Shown: piece by piece, positions 1 through 12,059 of the stretch | Position numbering within the stretch: position 1 is the stretch's first letter | Layout: each line of letters starts with the position of its first letter | DNA from: Mucidula mucida | Taxonomy: Eukaryota; Basidiomycota; Agaricomycetes; Agaricales; Physalacriaceae | Length of the DNA stretch: 64,000 nt | Direction: 5' to 3' | NCBI GenBank assembly: GCA_015501055.1 | Contig: JADNYV010000154.1 | Span: 25,259-89,258, forward strand | The notes under the pieces: generated by a model | What the model saw: only the letters and a program-made list of their open reading frames with translations | What the model was told of the DNA's origin: nothing | The model's database searches: none | Made by a program: the position numbers and the translations under genes

Positions 1-2238
1 ACCAGAAATGGATGCAGCGACGAATAAAAACCTTGGAGCTGTTACGGAGATCAGGGCGACGCGAAAGACCTTGGAGAATGGGAACACGATACGAGTGGGT
101 GTTGGGCGTGTCAGATGCACGAACAAAACAAGACAAGAGCAAGGTTTCTACGCCGCAGATGGTATATCCTCCGATGGTTCTTGAAAGCGTCCAGAGCAGA
201 ATTGGGGCAATGAAGAAGGGCGAGTTTTAAAGGAACTGTCGCTTTTTCTTAGCAAGGAATCCGATGCGCCCATATCAAGGTGCCATATCCACTAGGACAA
301 AGGCAACGCTAGGAGGAATTGCCTTCCTGTCGGCACAGAAATGGGCGGAGAGTATGCGAAAGGTTATTGTATGAGCACAAAGGAAGACGTCTGATAGAGA
401 AGCCCTGAAGAAGAGTGAGTTCCATTCCGCATTGCTAGGTTGAACCCCGAAGGCTGGAGGACAAAGGAAGAAAAGGCGAACATTTAATTCAGTCTCCGAT
501 TGAATTGCGTAGCCCCGGGTGGTATTTGATTTTTTTATCGACCTCTCCTCAAGTCGTTCTGGCTTCCTCGATTTCTAGAGTCCTCACACCAATGTATACA
601 GCTTGAATGGATACCTGTCTCACCTTCTTATCTTCAAGCGCTCGTGCTAAATGCCCGTGCCATCATGCTGCGAATCTCTTCTGGATGGGGGGCTCTTCAT
701 ACGCTCTATGCGCTGTTCGCCTTCCGAAGATAACTCTGCTTGGCGAACCATATACCTTTTGTCACACTATGTATGCGCTATACGGTCGCCTTTGGGAATT
801 GCTCAGTCTTAAGAACGACTCCTGACAGGAGTTGGACGACGTGAGGATTCTTGTGCTACCCATCTGCCGCTCGTCGCTGAAAGATGGCTTGGAATACGGT
901 GCGAGGTCCTACCAGGAGCTGTACAATCGGCGGACGCTCCCAAGCGCAGGTACTCGATATACACAAAGGACGCCTCATCCCAGGAGAAAGCTGACGCGTC
1001 GTTGAACTCTTCGCCGTGTCATGTCGTCCTCGAAGCCTTGATGCTGCCATGTCTTGAGCTTCGCACTTTGTAGGATTGGCATAAGGTGTCGACATCTGCT
1101 TTTTTCACCCACTTTGTCTGTGGGTCGACTACCCTCGGTTTACAGATCGCGCCGCACGTTCTTTATTGTCAATTGAAGTAGGTCTGGATAGTACACCTGG
1201 TACTCGTCCTCAGTGCCCCATCTTCTGCCCAATTCTCCAGCCACGTAATGAGCCGAAGATGCTCAGAGTCTTATGTCTCCCTGTCGCTTGTCGAGGTAGA
1301 GGTAATGGATAGTGTCCGCGACGCGGCGAGTGTAAGAGTTGGTCGGCGGTGGCCCACGGACCCCGTTTTGAGATGGGTCGCGCGTCTGGGTGTGGAGGGT
1401 GTGGCGCGGTATATCTAGCTGGATTGACCAGCACGCCATTGTGCAGCTCGTCGTCAGGGATCGACTGCAGTGGTCGATAGACGCGAGATTGTGTGGGATA
1501 GTAGTGGCTCATGTGTGTTGGGATGACAGAGACCACGTCGGTCCTACCTTTATAGTAAAATGACAACAATACAAGGACCAAAGAAGAACAAAAGAAAGTC
1601 CCAGATCGTGATCGACCACAATGAGCACAATAGCTGTGGGTCCAAGGACTGATTCGGAAGATATCGTTGGAAATAGCGACGCGTGGTTTTGAATGGGCAT
1701 ATGGATGTCATAGAACAAAGGTTGCCAGGCCCGCTTGAAAGGGATTGGCGGAAGTGAACAGCATCGCTTTGTCAAATTCAATGAGGCAGTAGTTCGTCGA
1801 GCCGGCGGCATATATATTCTCACGCTTGTTTTGTTTTGCTTCCTTGTCCACTCTTATTTTCGCCGCGGATGTCCCAATTCCTCTACACACAGGCGTCTAC
1901 GCAAAGAACACATCGAGGCGATTGCACCGGAGGACTCAAAGTCCCACAAGCAATGCAAAAACTCATCGACCAGCCTGCGAAATTCCTTACTCGTGGCATG
2001 CAAGGTCAACGCCTCTGACACCTCTACGTGGAGAACTCTAGGACATTCAACGCGTCTGTACTGACCTGGTTTGGATACTGCTGCTACTGGGGGAGAGTTG
2101 AGGATGTTATAAAAGTGCGCTTCCCTGTTTCCTTCGAATTATTTGTCTCATCAAACACGTTAATAGACAGTCGAAGCTGGCACGGCCCCAGATCTCGAAG
2201 GAACGGAGACTCCTTACAAGTTTAACCACGTAACTCTC
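1..2238. other. Repeat-rich stretch with no recognisable gene
   Basis: Only short overlapping open frames are seen, none with a domain I recognise. Bases 241-830 hold a copy of a dispersed repeat listed separately. The longest frames, such as 1210-1581 on the minus strand, have no motif and I do not call them genes. Confidence 0.5.
241..830 (+). repeat. Dispersed repeat R1, copy 1
   Basis: This shares two anchors with other places in the window: a GTGCCATATCC..AGGACAA motif near 278 and an ATTCA(A/G)TCTCCGATTGAA motif near 487. The same anchors, in the same order, occur near 7512/7682, 10843/11008 and 25530/25751. The 3' part (about 700-830) also resembles 26000-26100, where it overlaps an F-box gene remnant. 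Copies are diverged and their ends are not sharp. Confidence 0.5.
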
Positions 2239-3241
2239 GTGATTGCTGGAGCGCAGCGTATCCGTCCAATCTACGGCGGCGACTCGTCCAACCTGCCCCA
2301 CTTTGACACGCTCAAGTATTTCGTCAAATGCAGCGCGCCTGTCGACCTGCCGGATATCGTCGCTCTGAGCCACGGCACCATGCACGTTCCGCGTATCGAG
2401 CTGTGTCGCTTCCTTCTCCAATCCGGCGCGAATCCTAATCATCAAGACCGTTTTGGCGCTGTACCCTTGCTGAACGCGTTTATGAAAAACTCCATTTCGG
2501 CGATTGACCTGCTCATGGAATTCGGCGCTGACGTGGAGATCGCCGATGCGGATGGTGTCACACCAAGGAACTTTCAGCTCAAGTGTGGCCCAGAGGTGAC
2601 GGCGACGGTGCAGCGATGGATGCGCAAACGGACTGGGGACGCGAAGCCATAATGACGCGTGCGATAACTGCTCCAAGCGCAATAAATCTCTCAAGATATG
2701 CAGCCAATGCCATACTGTTCTACGGCGTGTCAACGTACGTACTCGCCTTGTTCCATCTTCCCCATTTACGCGTTTCTCGTAGGCTCGCATTGGCCTACAC
2801 ACAAGCCGAACTGTCACAAGTGCACCACAGTGACGCTCAAGCCTTTTTACGACGCGCGCCACACCCAGCTATTTCCCACGGCCAAGTTTGCCCGCGACGT
2901 TATGGATATCCCCGCGCCCGACACGCCCGCAGCGCATCATTGTGGTGCACGCACGCCGCGTAACTTACAAAAGGGCCTTATTATCAAGGTACAAGTGCCG
3001 TACGATGTTTTTGCGAATGCACCGACGGCGGTAGAAAATCCGAATGGCGATCTCATGGTGTATACTGAACCTTGTCTGTAGGGTGAGATGGTGCGATGGA
3101 CCCGCGGCGTATGATAGGATATTGAAGGTGGTCAGGACGCGTGGTGTGGGTGGAGCAAAAGCGTATTTCGCGGCAGAGCTCAAGACGAAGGAGGGGTTGG
3201 TCGTAGATGTGGATGAGGTGCTATCGGAGCAGCCGTTTTGA
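2239..3241 (+). pseudogene. Ankyrin-MYND zinc finger protein, broken copy
   Basis: The first frame (2239-2652) reads as ankyrin repeats, with segments such as LLQSGANPNHQD and LLMEFGADVEIADADG. It stops at 2650. A MYND finger follows in other frames: CDNCSKRNKSLKICSQC, then YCSTACQ, a 49-base intron, and SHWPTHKPNC. The downstream part continues as FANAPTAVENPNGDLMVY and then, after another frame change, as GGAKAYFAAEL..EVLSEQPF. MYND fingers bind two zinc ions and mediate protein contacts. The stop after the ankyrin part and the jump inside the finger (about 2712) argue for a dead copy. The 3' half recurs at 63576-64000 in inverted orientation and in shorter fragments elsewhere. Confidence 0.7.
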
Positions 3242-3454
3242 CGAGACGATTGCTGCGTATGTGGATGTGAGTTCCGGACTACGTTCTAAATCAAATGCTC
3301 TCTGTAACCTCTTCGGTCGTATCCGCCGCCTCGATCATGGCCTCGAGTCTGCAAACTTGGCGAGGTTGATCATGAAATGTGCATACTATCCTAGCCACAT
3401 GTGAGCGACGTGCAGCGTCATGAATACCCGGAAAAACCATCATAAGCATGATAA

Positions 3455-3760
3455 GTGGCCCAGAAACGGTATTTGAGTCGCAGACAAGCTGTCGTGTAAT
3501 CATGAACCACTGAGCTCGTTGTCCGGGATTGTTGACAGCGTGGATTGAAAACAACATGCTATTCTCCTCATGAGGCGCCAGGCCACTAGGGGATCGGATG
3601 AGAACAGTGTACTTATACAGCAATTCCATTGCGTAGCAGCATAACGAAAGATGTCGAGCTGATATTGAGATGCTGTGGCGTCTTTTCGCCCCAAAAACGA
3701 ATCTACCATCCGTGAACACACGTAGGCTACGTCGCCTCGGAGGGATACATATATGCCACA
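3455..3760 (-). repeat. SINE-like repeat with tRNA-Arg-like head
   Basis: Read on the minus strand, the element starts with GAGGCGACGTAGCCTACGTG, resembling the D-arm and A-box of tRNA-Arg. A TTTTTGGGGCGAAAAGACG tract and ATCTCAATATCAGC follow, then a body ending in CCTAGTGGCCTGGCGCC and GGTTCATGATTACACGACAG. The same order occurs at 63052-63345 in the right arm. No downstream B-box or tail was defined, so calling it a SINE is an inference. Confidence 0.5.
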
Positions 3761-4039
3761 CAAGCGGATCACACACCCTTAACTTAGTCTGTGAAACAGA
3801 ACAAAGGAAGAAGATGTGGACGTTACTGTCATAGCACAAAGAAAAGGTGTTACGCCGAGATTGAGATGTCTTTTCCCCGAAAAAGATTTCTTGCCTCAGG
3901 AAAGAGACGCTAAAGCCAATAGACTATATCGCCTCGACCAGATGAATATAATTTTACATTATGATATGACTCCCCAACTTAGTCTGGGAAACAGAACTGT
4001 GAAGATAAACATGACGAGCCAAGGACTCCGTTGAATTTG

Positions 4040-4440
4040 AAGCTCTAACAATTCGTCGTGAACTTTAGACTGACGTTTGTACTGACGGCAGTCGAAAATC
4101 TGAAAGGCGATTTCATGGGAAGCGCAACTTCGGGTGTAGGGTGAGGCCGGAGGGTGACAAGACAAACCTCTATTGCGTACTCCCGTACTATCGAGAAAGC
4201 ACACGTATGGGTTGCGAGTATGAGTATGAGTATGAGTTGGGGCTGACCTCCACGTTGCATAATGGCGACGGTATTGGAGGAACTGCCAAAAACCGTGATG
4301 ACTTGATGAATGAGACGCAACTCCGATAGACTAAGTGGGCTCAAGAGATGTTTGAGTTACAGACAACTCATAACAGATCTGTCATGGAATCATGAACCAC
4401 TGATCTGTCATCTGGGCTTCCGATGTTGGCTACTAAAAAG
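4040..4440 (+). repeat. Second, direct copy of the MYND 3' exon segment
   Basis: This repeats 3010-3560 in direct orientation. ACGGCAGTCGAAAATCTGAA at 4088 matches the exon at 3026, and GGAATCATGAACCACTGA at about 4387 matches 3499. Translated, it gives TAVENLKGDF against TAVENPNGDL in the first copy. It also carries a GAGTAT microsatellite (four units near 4217-4238). The right arm holds the matching second copy near 62640-62740. Confidence 0.55.
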
Positions 4441-4789
4441 TCCATGGCATTCGTTCCATCAGGCGCCGGACCACTAGGCCAAGTACTAGTGGGCGATACT
4501 GTAGATTGGACCAAACATGACGGACGATTCATCTATCCAACTTTCAGCATCGGCCTAAAACAAGAACGGAGAACCAGCGTGATCGCCCAAAAAAAATTTC
4601 TTCAGGTCTCCGACGTGCAGCCGGAAGCTACTAGGCCAAGTGGACACGGATTAAATGCAGCTTTCTGCCTAAGAACAAGACACTACATTTTGTCATAGAA
4701 GACATATAGCCACAATCTCTGCCTGACGAGGAGATTCATAACCCATCCAAAAGAGAGGCGTTGACAGTGTTGTCGGACTAACCGGTGTG

Positions 4790-6880
4790 AACACGACACG
4801 AGATCTATGTGACGTGAACTGCGGGTCACCCAGGGTCTGGGGAGTATGCTTTCCGTAAGGTAAGAGGAAGGAGAGAGAGAGAGTAGCCAGGTACAGCGCC
4901 GGGTGTAAGGCTATCTTGGTCAATGTGCGCTCACAGTCGCGATTAAGGAACTTGCACAGGACTGGAGTTAGTGAGTAAGTACATGAAATTGGATCTTTGT
5001 CTCATGTTTCCGCAACGTCTACGAGGAATGCCTATGCTATCACGCTTCCAGACACTGCGCGCGTCGTCGATGAAGGAAGTGAGTCGCGAAGATAAGAGTA
5101 TCCATTCCCGGTACATGCACTCGTAAGAATGCGAGATTTGGAGGGATACACAAAAAAAACGCTGTGCCCAGTACACGAGAGCGCCAATCTGCTGGCACAA
5201 GTGGCTTTAAGAAAAGTCGGTTGGCCTTCTACACTGAACAATGGTAAGCGAGAACACAAGTGGCATTATCATGTACGGAAGGAAAGCGAAGAAAAGACGT
5301 GATCGCCTCCAGGAGATCCAAGCTACCACCTCCCGCGTAAAAGAATGGGTGTACCAGAGGTGTAGAGCGCGCCATAACCAGTAAGCTATGGCGCCTACGT
5401 ACCACAAGGTTGCCAAACCGCTAATGCACATCCTATCCGTGACGGGACTATGTGGAATGAACAAAATAAAGTACCAGGGGACAAGCAATGGCGGGTGAAG
5501 CAGCGAAACAGTGACTCCGCCCAATGAGCCGTGAAGCTCAGAAGCTGGATGAAGAGCCATGTCGTGCCCGCTGCTGACCCCCGTGCAATTGGGCAGGAGC
5601 TGGCTAACGTGCACGACACAAAGTGTCGGAATCCCAGCACTGGGACCAAACAAATTGTGGGTGAGAAAGGGAGGAGACAGCGCGTGTAGGACAATGCCGA
5701 CTGGATGGAGCAGGAGGAGCAAAGATTTTGGATGCTACAAGGAGCGCCGCACCTTCCACACTAGTGGTGGTAGATCTTCCGCAGTATCCAGTCCGAGAAT
5801 TGAACGGATATTGGAAGCCGAGCAGATGAATGTGACGAGACGACACCTGAAGGAAGCAAAGTCAGAAAATGAATAGTGCGCGTACAATAACACACCAAGA
5901 AAGCGGCATCCTCCTCCTCTTTGCGCCGTCTCCTCATATCGTCCTGCTCTCCGCGTCGTCTGTCTCCTGATTGAGCTGGTGCGGTCGTGCGGAAGAACAC
6001 TAGTCTCTTCAAGGTGCACATTCAACCAGAGCTAGAAACGGGAGAATCAGGCCAGAAATGCCTTGCTTCTGAGGGCTTATGCCGTGCGAGTTGTGATTGA
6101 ACGCCTTGCAAGAAAAAAACCCCAAAGCGGCCAGCAGCCAAACATGCCATCCAAAGCTCCGAAATAGATTTGCTGAGTAGACGAAAGGAGCGCGCAAACA
6201 AATGCCTAACAGAGGGAGCTGTGCAAGAGTCTTATTAAACCACTGCAAAAGTACTTGCCATAATGATTGAGACGCTCCTCCAATAGGCCAAGTGGCCTCG
6301 AGAAACTGACAGAGCTGTCCGAGTTTGACCAAAAATGGACTTCGATCACAACAACCCAGGGCCGGCCAGGCCACTAGGCCAAGTGCCAGTGGGGGATCAG
6401 ATGAGGACAGTGTACTCCATGTCAATGCCCCCGACATATCGGCATAGAGACATCCGATATTGAGATGCTGTCCCGTCTTTTCGCGCCAAAAACTAATCCG
6501 CAATCTATCACCCTAAGTGACACCATATCCCGTAGGCTTTATGGCCTCGGAGGGAGACGTACATGGACGCCACTCTTGGAGTCTGCAAAACAGAACAAAT
6601 GAATACATGTATGTCGACAAGCAATCACGAGCCAAGCACTCCGTCGCATTTGAATTTTGGAGACCGAAGAACTTCATCGTGGACTTTAGACTGACGTTCG
6701 TATGCGAGGACGCGTCCGCTTGAAGAAACTGAACTTTCCGCGGTCGACAAAAAGATTTGAACGCCTATCAATGGACATTGGTACCGTGCCCATACTATTC
6801 GACTACTTAGGCCACGCCGTTTCTGGTACGGACGGTAGTATTCCGACTGCGCTCCGAAAAAGACCTGAGCGCCACTTTCA
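4790..6880 (-). other. Left-arm-only insert; possible decayed membrane protein
   Basis: This block has no partner in the right arm, where a kinase-like fragment occupies the matching place. On the minus strand, 6009-6503 and 5207-5722 are open and strongly hydrophobic. Segments such as WYFILFIP, GLATLWYVGAIAYWLW and FFAFLPYMIMPLVFSLTIV look like membrane helices. I cannot name a family and could not connect the pieces convincingly. SINE-like sequence covers 6370-6560. Confidence 0.3.
6370..6560 (-). repeat. SINE-like repeat with tRNA-Arg-like head
   Basis: On the minus strand the order is CCTCCGAGGCCATAAAGCCTACGG, then a TTTTTGGCGCGAAAAGACGG tract, ATCTCAATATCGG, and a body ending CACTTGGCCTAGTGGCCTGG. 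It matches the elements at 3455-3760 and 63052-63345. Confidence 0.45.
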
Positions 6881-7149
6881 TTGTCTCCTTGGCTGAGAAA
6901 CGGGACATTGGCATTAGCAAGCCACAACCTCAGCGTGTAAGAGGAGATCCACTATGCAGCCAAAAAGCACACCTGCTGAATGACTATCCATTGGCAAAGA
7001 GTAACCGGTAAGCTAATCCGCCTTGTGCCATAGGTACAATGAATGGCAGTTCAGGTATCTAGAACTACCTTGAAGAAAGGAAACACAACAAGAGGCTTAC
7101 CTGATGTGGATTCGCATGTGCCGCGAGCCTGCTCCTGGATGCGGACTGA

Positions 7150-7235
7150 ATGTTCCACACAGAAAAAAAATTCCTCGATGAAGGGACGTCAGACGTGCCG
7201 TATCCGTTGGGACAAGAGGCCATGGATCGAGGACA
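7150..7235 (-). repeat. tRNA-like repeat head in the left arm
   Basis: Minus-strand GGCCTCTTGTCCCAACGGATACGGCACGTCTGACGTCCC is close to the 5' half of a tRNA-Arg. A T-rich tract (GAATTTTTTTTC) follows about 15 bases later. The inverted partner is 60530-60620. Confidence 0.45.
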
Positions 7236-7511
7236 GACAAAGGAGCCCGATAAGAAAACAAGAGAACAACGGCGGGCCAAGAACCCTAGGATAGTAGCGC
7301 TATACTACTACGTACCACTGCTTTTGGATGTAGAGGAGCGAAAACAAAGCGGCATTCAGATTTATGAGGAAGATAGTAGAGGACTTGAATAACAGCATAG
7401 TAAAGGAGCACCGAGAGTCGAGAAGAGAGCGAGGATCAAGTGATATGTATAGGCGTGTGTGCTATCCAAACAAGAAAGAAGGGAATTAAAAGAGTGTTCT
7501 ATGGATGCCCA

Positions 7512-8060
7512 GAGGTGCCATATCCGTTAGGACAAGAGGCCACGGGTTGAAGACGTTGATTGGTACATTTCCAGTCGGTACACAGACAACGGAGCCGGAC
7601 AAGAAAACGCTGCAAAGCGAGAGCCCCAGTTTAGCGTCCTTATGGTAACCCGGGATGAGATGATGGAAGGAAGAAGAAAATATTCAATCTCGGATTGAAA
7701 TTCGAGCTCAAATGCTTTCTTGATACTTTCCCTTTTTTTGGTGCGTTTACCTCACATCTCCACACGTTCTGCATAGTGCGTGCCGGACGCACATGTTCTC
7801 ATGCTAGTTATCTCTCTTGTTTGGTGCGCTATTTCCTTCGCATACCTTTCAGACGCGACGTACATGATGCGTACCCTCTTTGGCCTACAATACTCCAGTG
7901 CTGGGCGGATGGATCTTTCCATGCATTTCTTCTCGCTTTCAATCAAGTCTACCCTACGAGCTGCTCAAGAAGAGTGCATTCCAAGTTGGTGAGCACAAAA
8001 AGGGAAGAGAGGCGGTAGATCGCTTCCCCGGTCCCAATTGGGCATGGATTGGTTCACCGA
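7512..8060 (+). repeat. Dispersed repeat R1, copy 2
   Basis: It begins with GTGCCATATCCGTTAGGACA and carries ACGGAGCCGGACAAGAAA near 7590 and ATTCAATCTCGGATTGAA near 7682. Its 3' part (7855-7985) matches 11120-11250, including the segment around GCGACGTACATGATGCG. The right arm lacks this block, so it was inserted in the left arm or lost from the right. Confidence 0.5.
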
Positions 8061-8282
8061 GTCTTCTAGCAACAGCTTTGGTCAAGACCAGCTAGATGAG
8101 TGGCGCACAAGACACAGACAAAAATGGTGGTATTTTGTAGATGTGGTGGATTAACCGTCAAAGTAATCGGCCTGCGAAGTCGCCATCTCTTGTGCCCGCC
8201 CCAAGCCCCATCTAGGCTATTGGAAGCTTGAAAGACGCGTATGTAAAGACTAAGTTGAACAAAAACTCCGGAAAGTAGCCTC

Positions 8283-8567
8283 TCAGTTCCGACTACTACG
8301 ACGTCTCCGATCGGTCGGTAGACTTCTGGTGATCCTTGACGGCGGCGTACTAGGAGCCGGAGATACTGCGACTGGTAGATGGTGGATTGTTCGAGGCACA
8401 CTGGCAACCACATCGTGGGAGATGGAGTCCTCCGTAGACTTTGATGGTCCTGGGGCGAATAGTGCAGGGGTCCTGGTAAGTGTACAAGGACTGAGACGCG
8501 CAAGAAGGCTAGTCATCGCAAATGTTGAATGCGGGTGATCACCAGCAATACATCTTGCGATGGCCAT
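8283..8567 (-). other. Unrecognised 94-codon open frame kept in both arms (left)
   Basis: This frame starts with ATG, ends in an arginine-rich tail (TDRRRRSSRN) and has an open partner of the same length at 60026-60310. The two proteins differ at only a few positions. I see no domain. An overlapping frame is open too, so it may be chance inside a conserved repeat. Confidence 0.25.
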
Positions 8568-9128
8568 ACTTCTCTGATTCTCGCTCTCTGCCCAATGGTC
8601 TACTGCAAATCCGAGTTCCGCCTCCAGAACCTCGGGGTAGCTGACACCGTAGTGAGCAAGGGATCAGGACGAGGATGTGTAACTCACAGCGATGTAAACT
8701 TGGAGCATAGTTCCGGGTATATGTTATCCGTTGTCAGTCCACTACGAATAGCATGAAGGCACGTCTTTTTGAGGGCGGGCAAGTCACTCTAATGATGAAC
8801 ATAAGAATCCCCCATAAGGAATGCAAACTCGACGCGAACCATATCAGCAAGGCGGTACATGGACTTTGGCGAGCTCAGATCGCTTGCCGTGCCTTTTCCT
8901 TTTCTTGTGATTTGAGTCGATTTCAGTGGTGCCAGAATTATCTCCTGCGTATAGAGATATACAAGAAGGCCTTTGAAACTACCATGCCATCAGCACAAGA
9001 ACGATACACACGACAAACTACGCACGTTTTGTAAGCGATATTCTTTGGCTGGCAGATACGACCCATTTTGCGAGGAGAAATCATTGGATGCTCTCCCTCG
9101 CCGTCTAAATGGCTTGAGAAAAGTCAAA

Positions 9129-10023
9129 TTAGTTCGGTACGGTCTTGAAGCGATGATGGACTGACCCAATTCCCGAATGTGATGTGTTCATCTCGTCTTC
9201 CTCCAACTCTTCGAGGTCGCTATCCTCATGATAGTCATAGTCGTCGACAGATCCTTCTGCTTCCCATTCACCGTCGAGATCTAACATCTGAGAATCCGAA
9301 AATCCGTCGCGTAGAATCACTACGGGAGCCATGTATTAAGGTCGCCGCTCTGAATACACAGGAAAATGACCTACGAGTGTCCAAAAAGTGGCTTACTTGG
9401 CGTATGATTGTCCAACTCCCATATAGCGGTTTAGGATAACAAACGGTACCGTTAGGCGTGCAGGCTGTGAAGAGATAGAACTTGAGATCGACAAATTCAC
9501 CCAACTCGAGGGTACGCGTCAAGGCATCTTTGGCGTGGGCGGCGAGAACTGACGGAGCGGTAGCGTCTCTAAGCGGGGCGCCTTCGATGAACGAGACATT
9601 AAATGTGAACGTGATGGCTTCGACACCCTGTAAGTTAACAGAGCAGGTCCCGATGCGCTCGCCGACGCTGTTACCAATGCTCAACAAGGGAGAACAGAAT
9701 CCAAAATCCACGTCGCGAGTAAATTTGTCGTTGAACCTCATGGCTGCCGTTCCCGTGACAATCAATCCGGTGCGCATCGCGCCGGACGCATTTCCCGTGA
9801 AGGAGAAGGAAGGGATAAGATCGTTAGCTAGAAAGTCGTCGTTTATAGATAATGGGCTGGTGGAAACATCGATGACGAAATGCCAGCCAAATCCACACGA
9901 CTCGGTCCTCAACGCTGTATCGGTGCACACGGCGTTCCATATGAATGTAGACCTGACTGTGAACGGCTCAGACGTCCAAACGTGTGGGGCAGACCTGGGG
10001 AGTGGGTGCTGTTGCTTTGGCAT
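9129..10023 (-). pseudogene. BTB/POZ-type protein, broken copy (left arm)
   Basis: The first frame (10023-9268) gives an N-terminal domain with FTVRSTFIWN and FGWHFVIDV, then the start of a BTB-like segment (VDLKFYLFT..YPKPLY). A frame break follows. The rest (9332-9129) reads RDGFSDSQMLDLDGEWEAEG followed by an acidic stretch, DDYDYHEDSDLEELEEDE. This acidic insert within a BTB fold is typical of a large agaricomycete BTB family, as far as I recall. BTB domains usually dimerise and link targets to Cul3 ligases. The same break is present in the right-arm copy, so the gene was already dead or carries an unrecognised intron. Confidence 0.55.
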
Positions 10024-10198
10024 GGTGGCTAATCGTTAAGCGCCAAGGTGCAGGGCTCATCGATGTGACTTTCCAGAAGAAAGTCGGAAGCAAGTCTCTC
10101 GAACGCCAATATAAGCCGAGCCCATACGTACGATGGCAATTTGAATTAAGCGCCAGCTGCGATGATGATAAGACGAGGTCAACTTCGTATCAACGGGA

Positions 10199-10345
10199 CC
10201 ACGAGCAAGAGAACGGAACACGAAACCACGGACAAGAGCACGACACATCCATGACACGGGGCTGCCGAGCTACACAAGAGCATGACACTGGGCTAAGGAG
10301 CGAGCAAGACCATGCCGCGGGGCTACGAACATGGACAAGAGTCTG
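10199..10345. repeat. Degenerate tandem repeat at the arm edge
   Basis: About three to four imperfect units of roughly 40-45 bases, built around CAAGAGCAYGACAC and GGGGCT, start directly where the left arm loses its match to the right arm. Confidence 0.5.
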
Positions 10346-10427
10346 CCAGATGAGAGGTGGTATTGGAGAAGGTGTGCGATCAAATCCATTCTTTGCTGGA
10401 TTGTACAGCCACCGGCGGGCACTCATG

Positions 10428-10440
10428 TAACCCTAACCCT
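10428..10440. repeat. Interstitial telomere-like motif
   Basis: TAACCCTAACCCT is just over two units of the CCCTAA telomere repeat used by most fungi. It lies about 235 bases outside the inner edge of the left arm. It is too short to prove a telomeric origin. Confidence 0.4.
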
Positions 10441-10832
10441 CGAGTCGATTCAAGAATACGCTTGTGCTCGGATTGAGGAGTAGCTCACAGCAATAAGATA
10501 CTGGAACCTCTCGTAGAAGAAGTAGTGAAACCACGACCCCGACGTGTAGGAGGAGAGATGATGAGATCAAGTACACACCCAAAGATGAAGTCGTTCCAAG
10601 CCATTGTTGGACTGACTGGTAAGCTGATCTGCGTGTAGTTAATGACAGAGGTGGCAGTTCAGAGGACGGGAACACGAGACGAGTAGATGATACCAGGACT
10701 TGTTTACGCCGCGGATGGTTATAAGTATTGTAAACGAGAAAACAATCTAGGGAGTGTGTTTTCGTAAGCAAGAGTGAAATCGTACAGCGCTGCCCGTTAC
10801 CTTTCCCTCAACAAAAATCTTCGCACATCGTA

Positions 10833-11300
10833 TACGAGGTGATATCCGGTAGGACAGGCGCCCCGAATCAAAGACGTTGATCGGTAGCAGGCACACAGAA
10901 GAAGGAGCCGGACAAGAAATAAATTCGAAGCGAAGCGAGAGCTCTAGATGAATGGTATAACACAACAGGGACATGTCGAGTAGGACAAGGCAGGAAGAAG
11001 GAAACATTCAATCTCCGATCGATGTCGTCAGCCTCCGCGTACACGTCATCTTAACAATGTGTGCTTACCGACATGGCCTAACATGCTGCTAAATGCCGCC
11101 CTCTTTTCTTCGCCTACTCATCAGACGCGACGTACACGATGCGCCCCATCTTCTCCGTCCGCAATACTCAATGGATCTGTGCATGCGCTTCTTCTTGTTG
11201 CATTTAAGCAAGTCTACCCTCAACGGAGGAAGACGTGGAGTTCAAGAAGAGAACCCATTACAGGTAAGTAACTGCACACGGTGCGTCTTCTCCATACGGA
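10833..11300 (+). repeat. Dispersed repeat R1, copy 3
   Basis: GAGGTGATATCCGGTAGGACA at 10841, GAAGGAGCCGGACAAGAAAT at 10899 and ATTCAATCTCCGATCGA at 11008 match the other copies. The 3' part (11120-11250) matches 7855-7985. Confidence 0.5.
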
Positions 11301-11814
11301 CAAGAGGATTGGGTGAGGCGGTAGGTCGATGCGACGACTTCTCCCCACCCCTTCTTCATGGAAGGCGGGTGTCGAGGCGGTGTGTGTGTCGACAACTGGG
11401 GGTTAAGAGGGGTAGACTGAAAGAGGTTGGGTGTGCTGCAAGTCCCGGGTCCATGAACTTGAGCTTGTATTCGCTGGGCAGCAGTGCAAGGGGTGAATAT
11501 GGGTAGCGCTGGGGTCCGAGTTGAAGACGCTGAGGTGTTGGTAGAGCAGGGTGGGTGTTCTCGCTGCTGTCTGTTATACGAGGTGGTTTATTTTTTGTGT
11601 AGGTGGGACGTCGACGTGCCCTACGCAACTCGATGTCAGGATGCTCCATGTGCTCTGCCATCCGTACCTGTCGGTAGACATACTTCCCCTGTTTGGACAT
11701 TGTACCCGAACAATGAAAATTTTTAAGACAAGAGTTCTGTTTGGCACGCCGCCGTACGAGAACTTACATACTAGCCTTTCAGCATCCTGTCGCATCTTCT
11801 CGTAACAAAAAGTG

Positions 11815-11990
11815 TTGACTCTCAGACGTCATGCGGCACCATACTCAGTAAGCCATGCGGCCTCAAAGGATACACATGACCTGATGTGAATCGCTACGGC
11901 CATGAAGCGAATAGAATGTCCCCAAAAAATAGTCAAATATCGACTATGAGGCGCGATACCGATAGGATAAGGGGCCTTGCAGGAAATTTG
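11815..11990 (-). repeat. Two tRNA-like repeat heads
   Basis: On the minus strand, 11815-11885 reads GAGGCCGCATGGCTTACTGA then GTATGGTGCC, resembling a tRNA-Arg 5' half. At 11930-11990 a second head (GGCCCCTTATCCTATCGGTA) is followed by a TTTTTTGGGG tract. Confidence 0.4.
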
Positions 11991-12059
11991 AGTCACGGAA
12001 CTTGTAGGTTTGATGAGCACCAGAGAGGCTTGAACGTTACAGATGGGTGTCTCTGATGC

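Larger units (their letters stand above)
2816..10194. repeat. Outer inverted repeat, left arm
   Basis: This arm is the reverse complement of 58400-64000. Base 2816 pairs with the last base of the window, so the repeat continues beyond the right edge. Matching blocks are about 2816-4790 with 64000-61845, 6880-7460 with 60875-60330, and 8280-10194 with 60310-58400. Similarity is uneven: about 97% over the BTB remnant and almost complete over 2965-3180, but clearly lower over 7290-7460. Segments 4790-6880 and 7460-8280 have no partner. The inner boundary is sharp near 10194. Confidence 0.85.
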
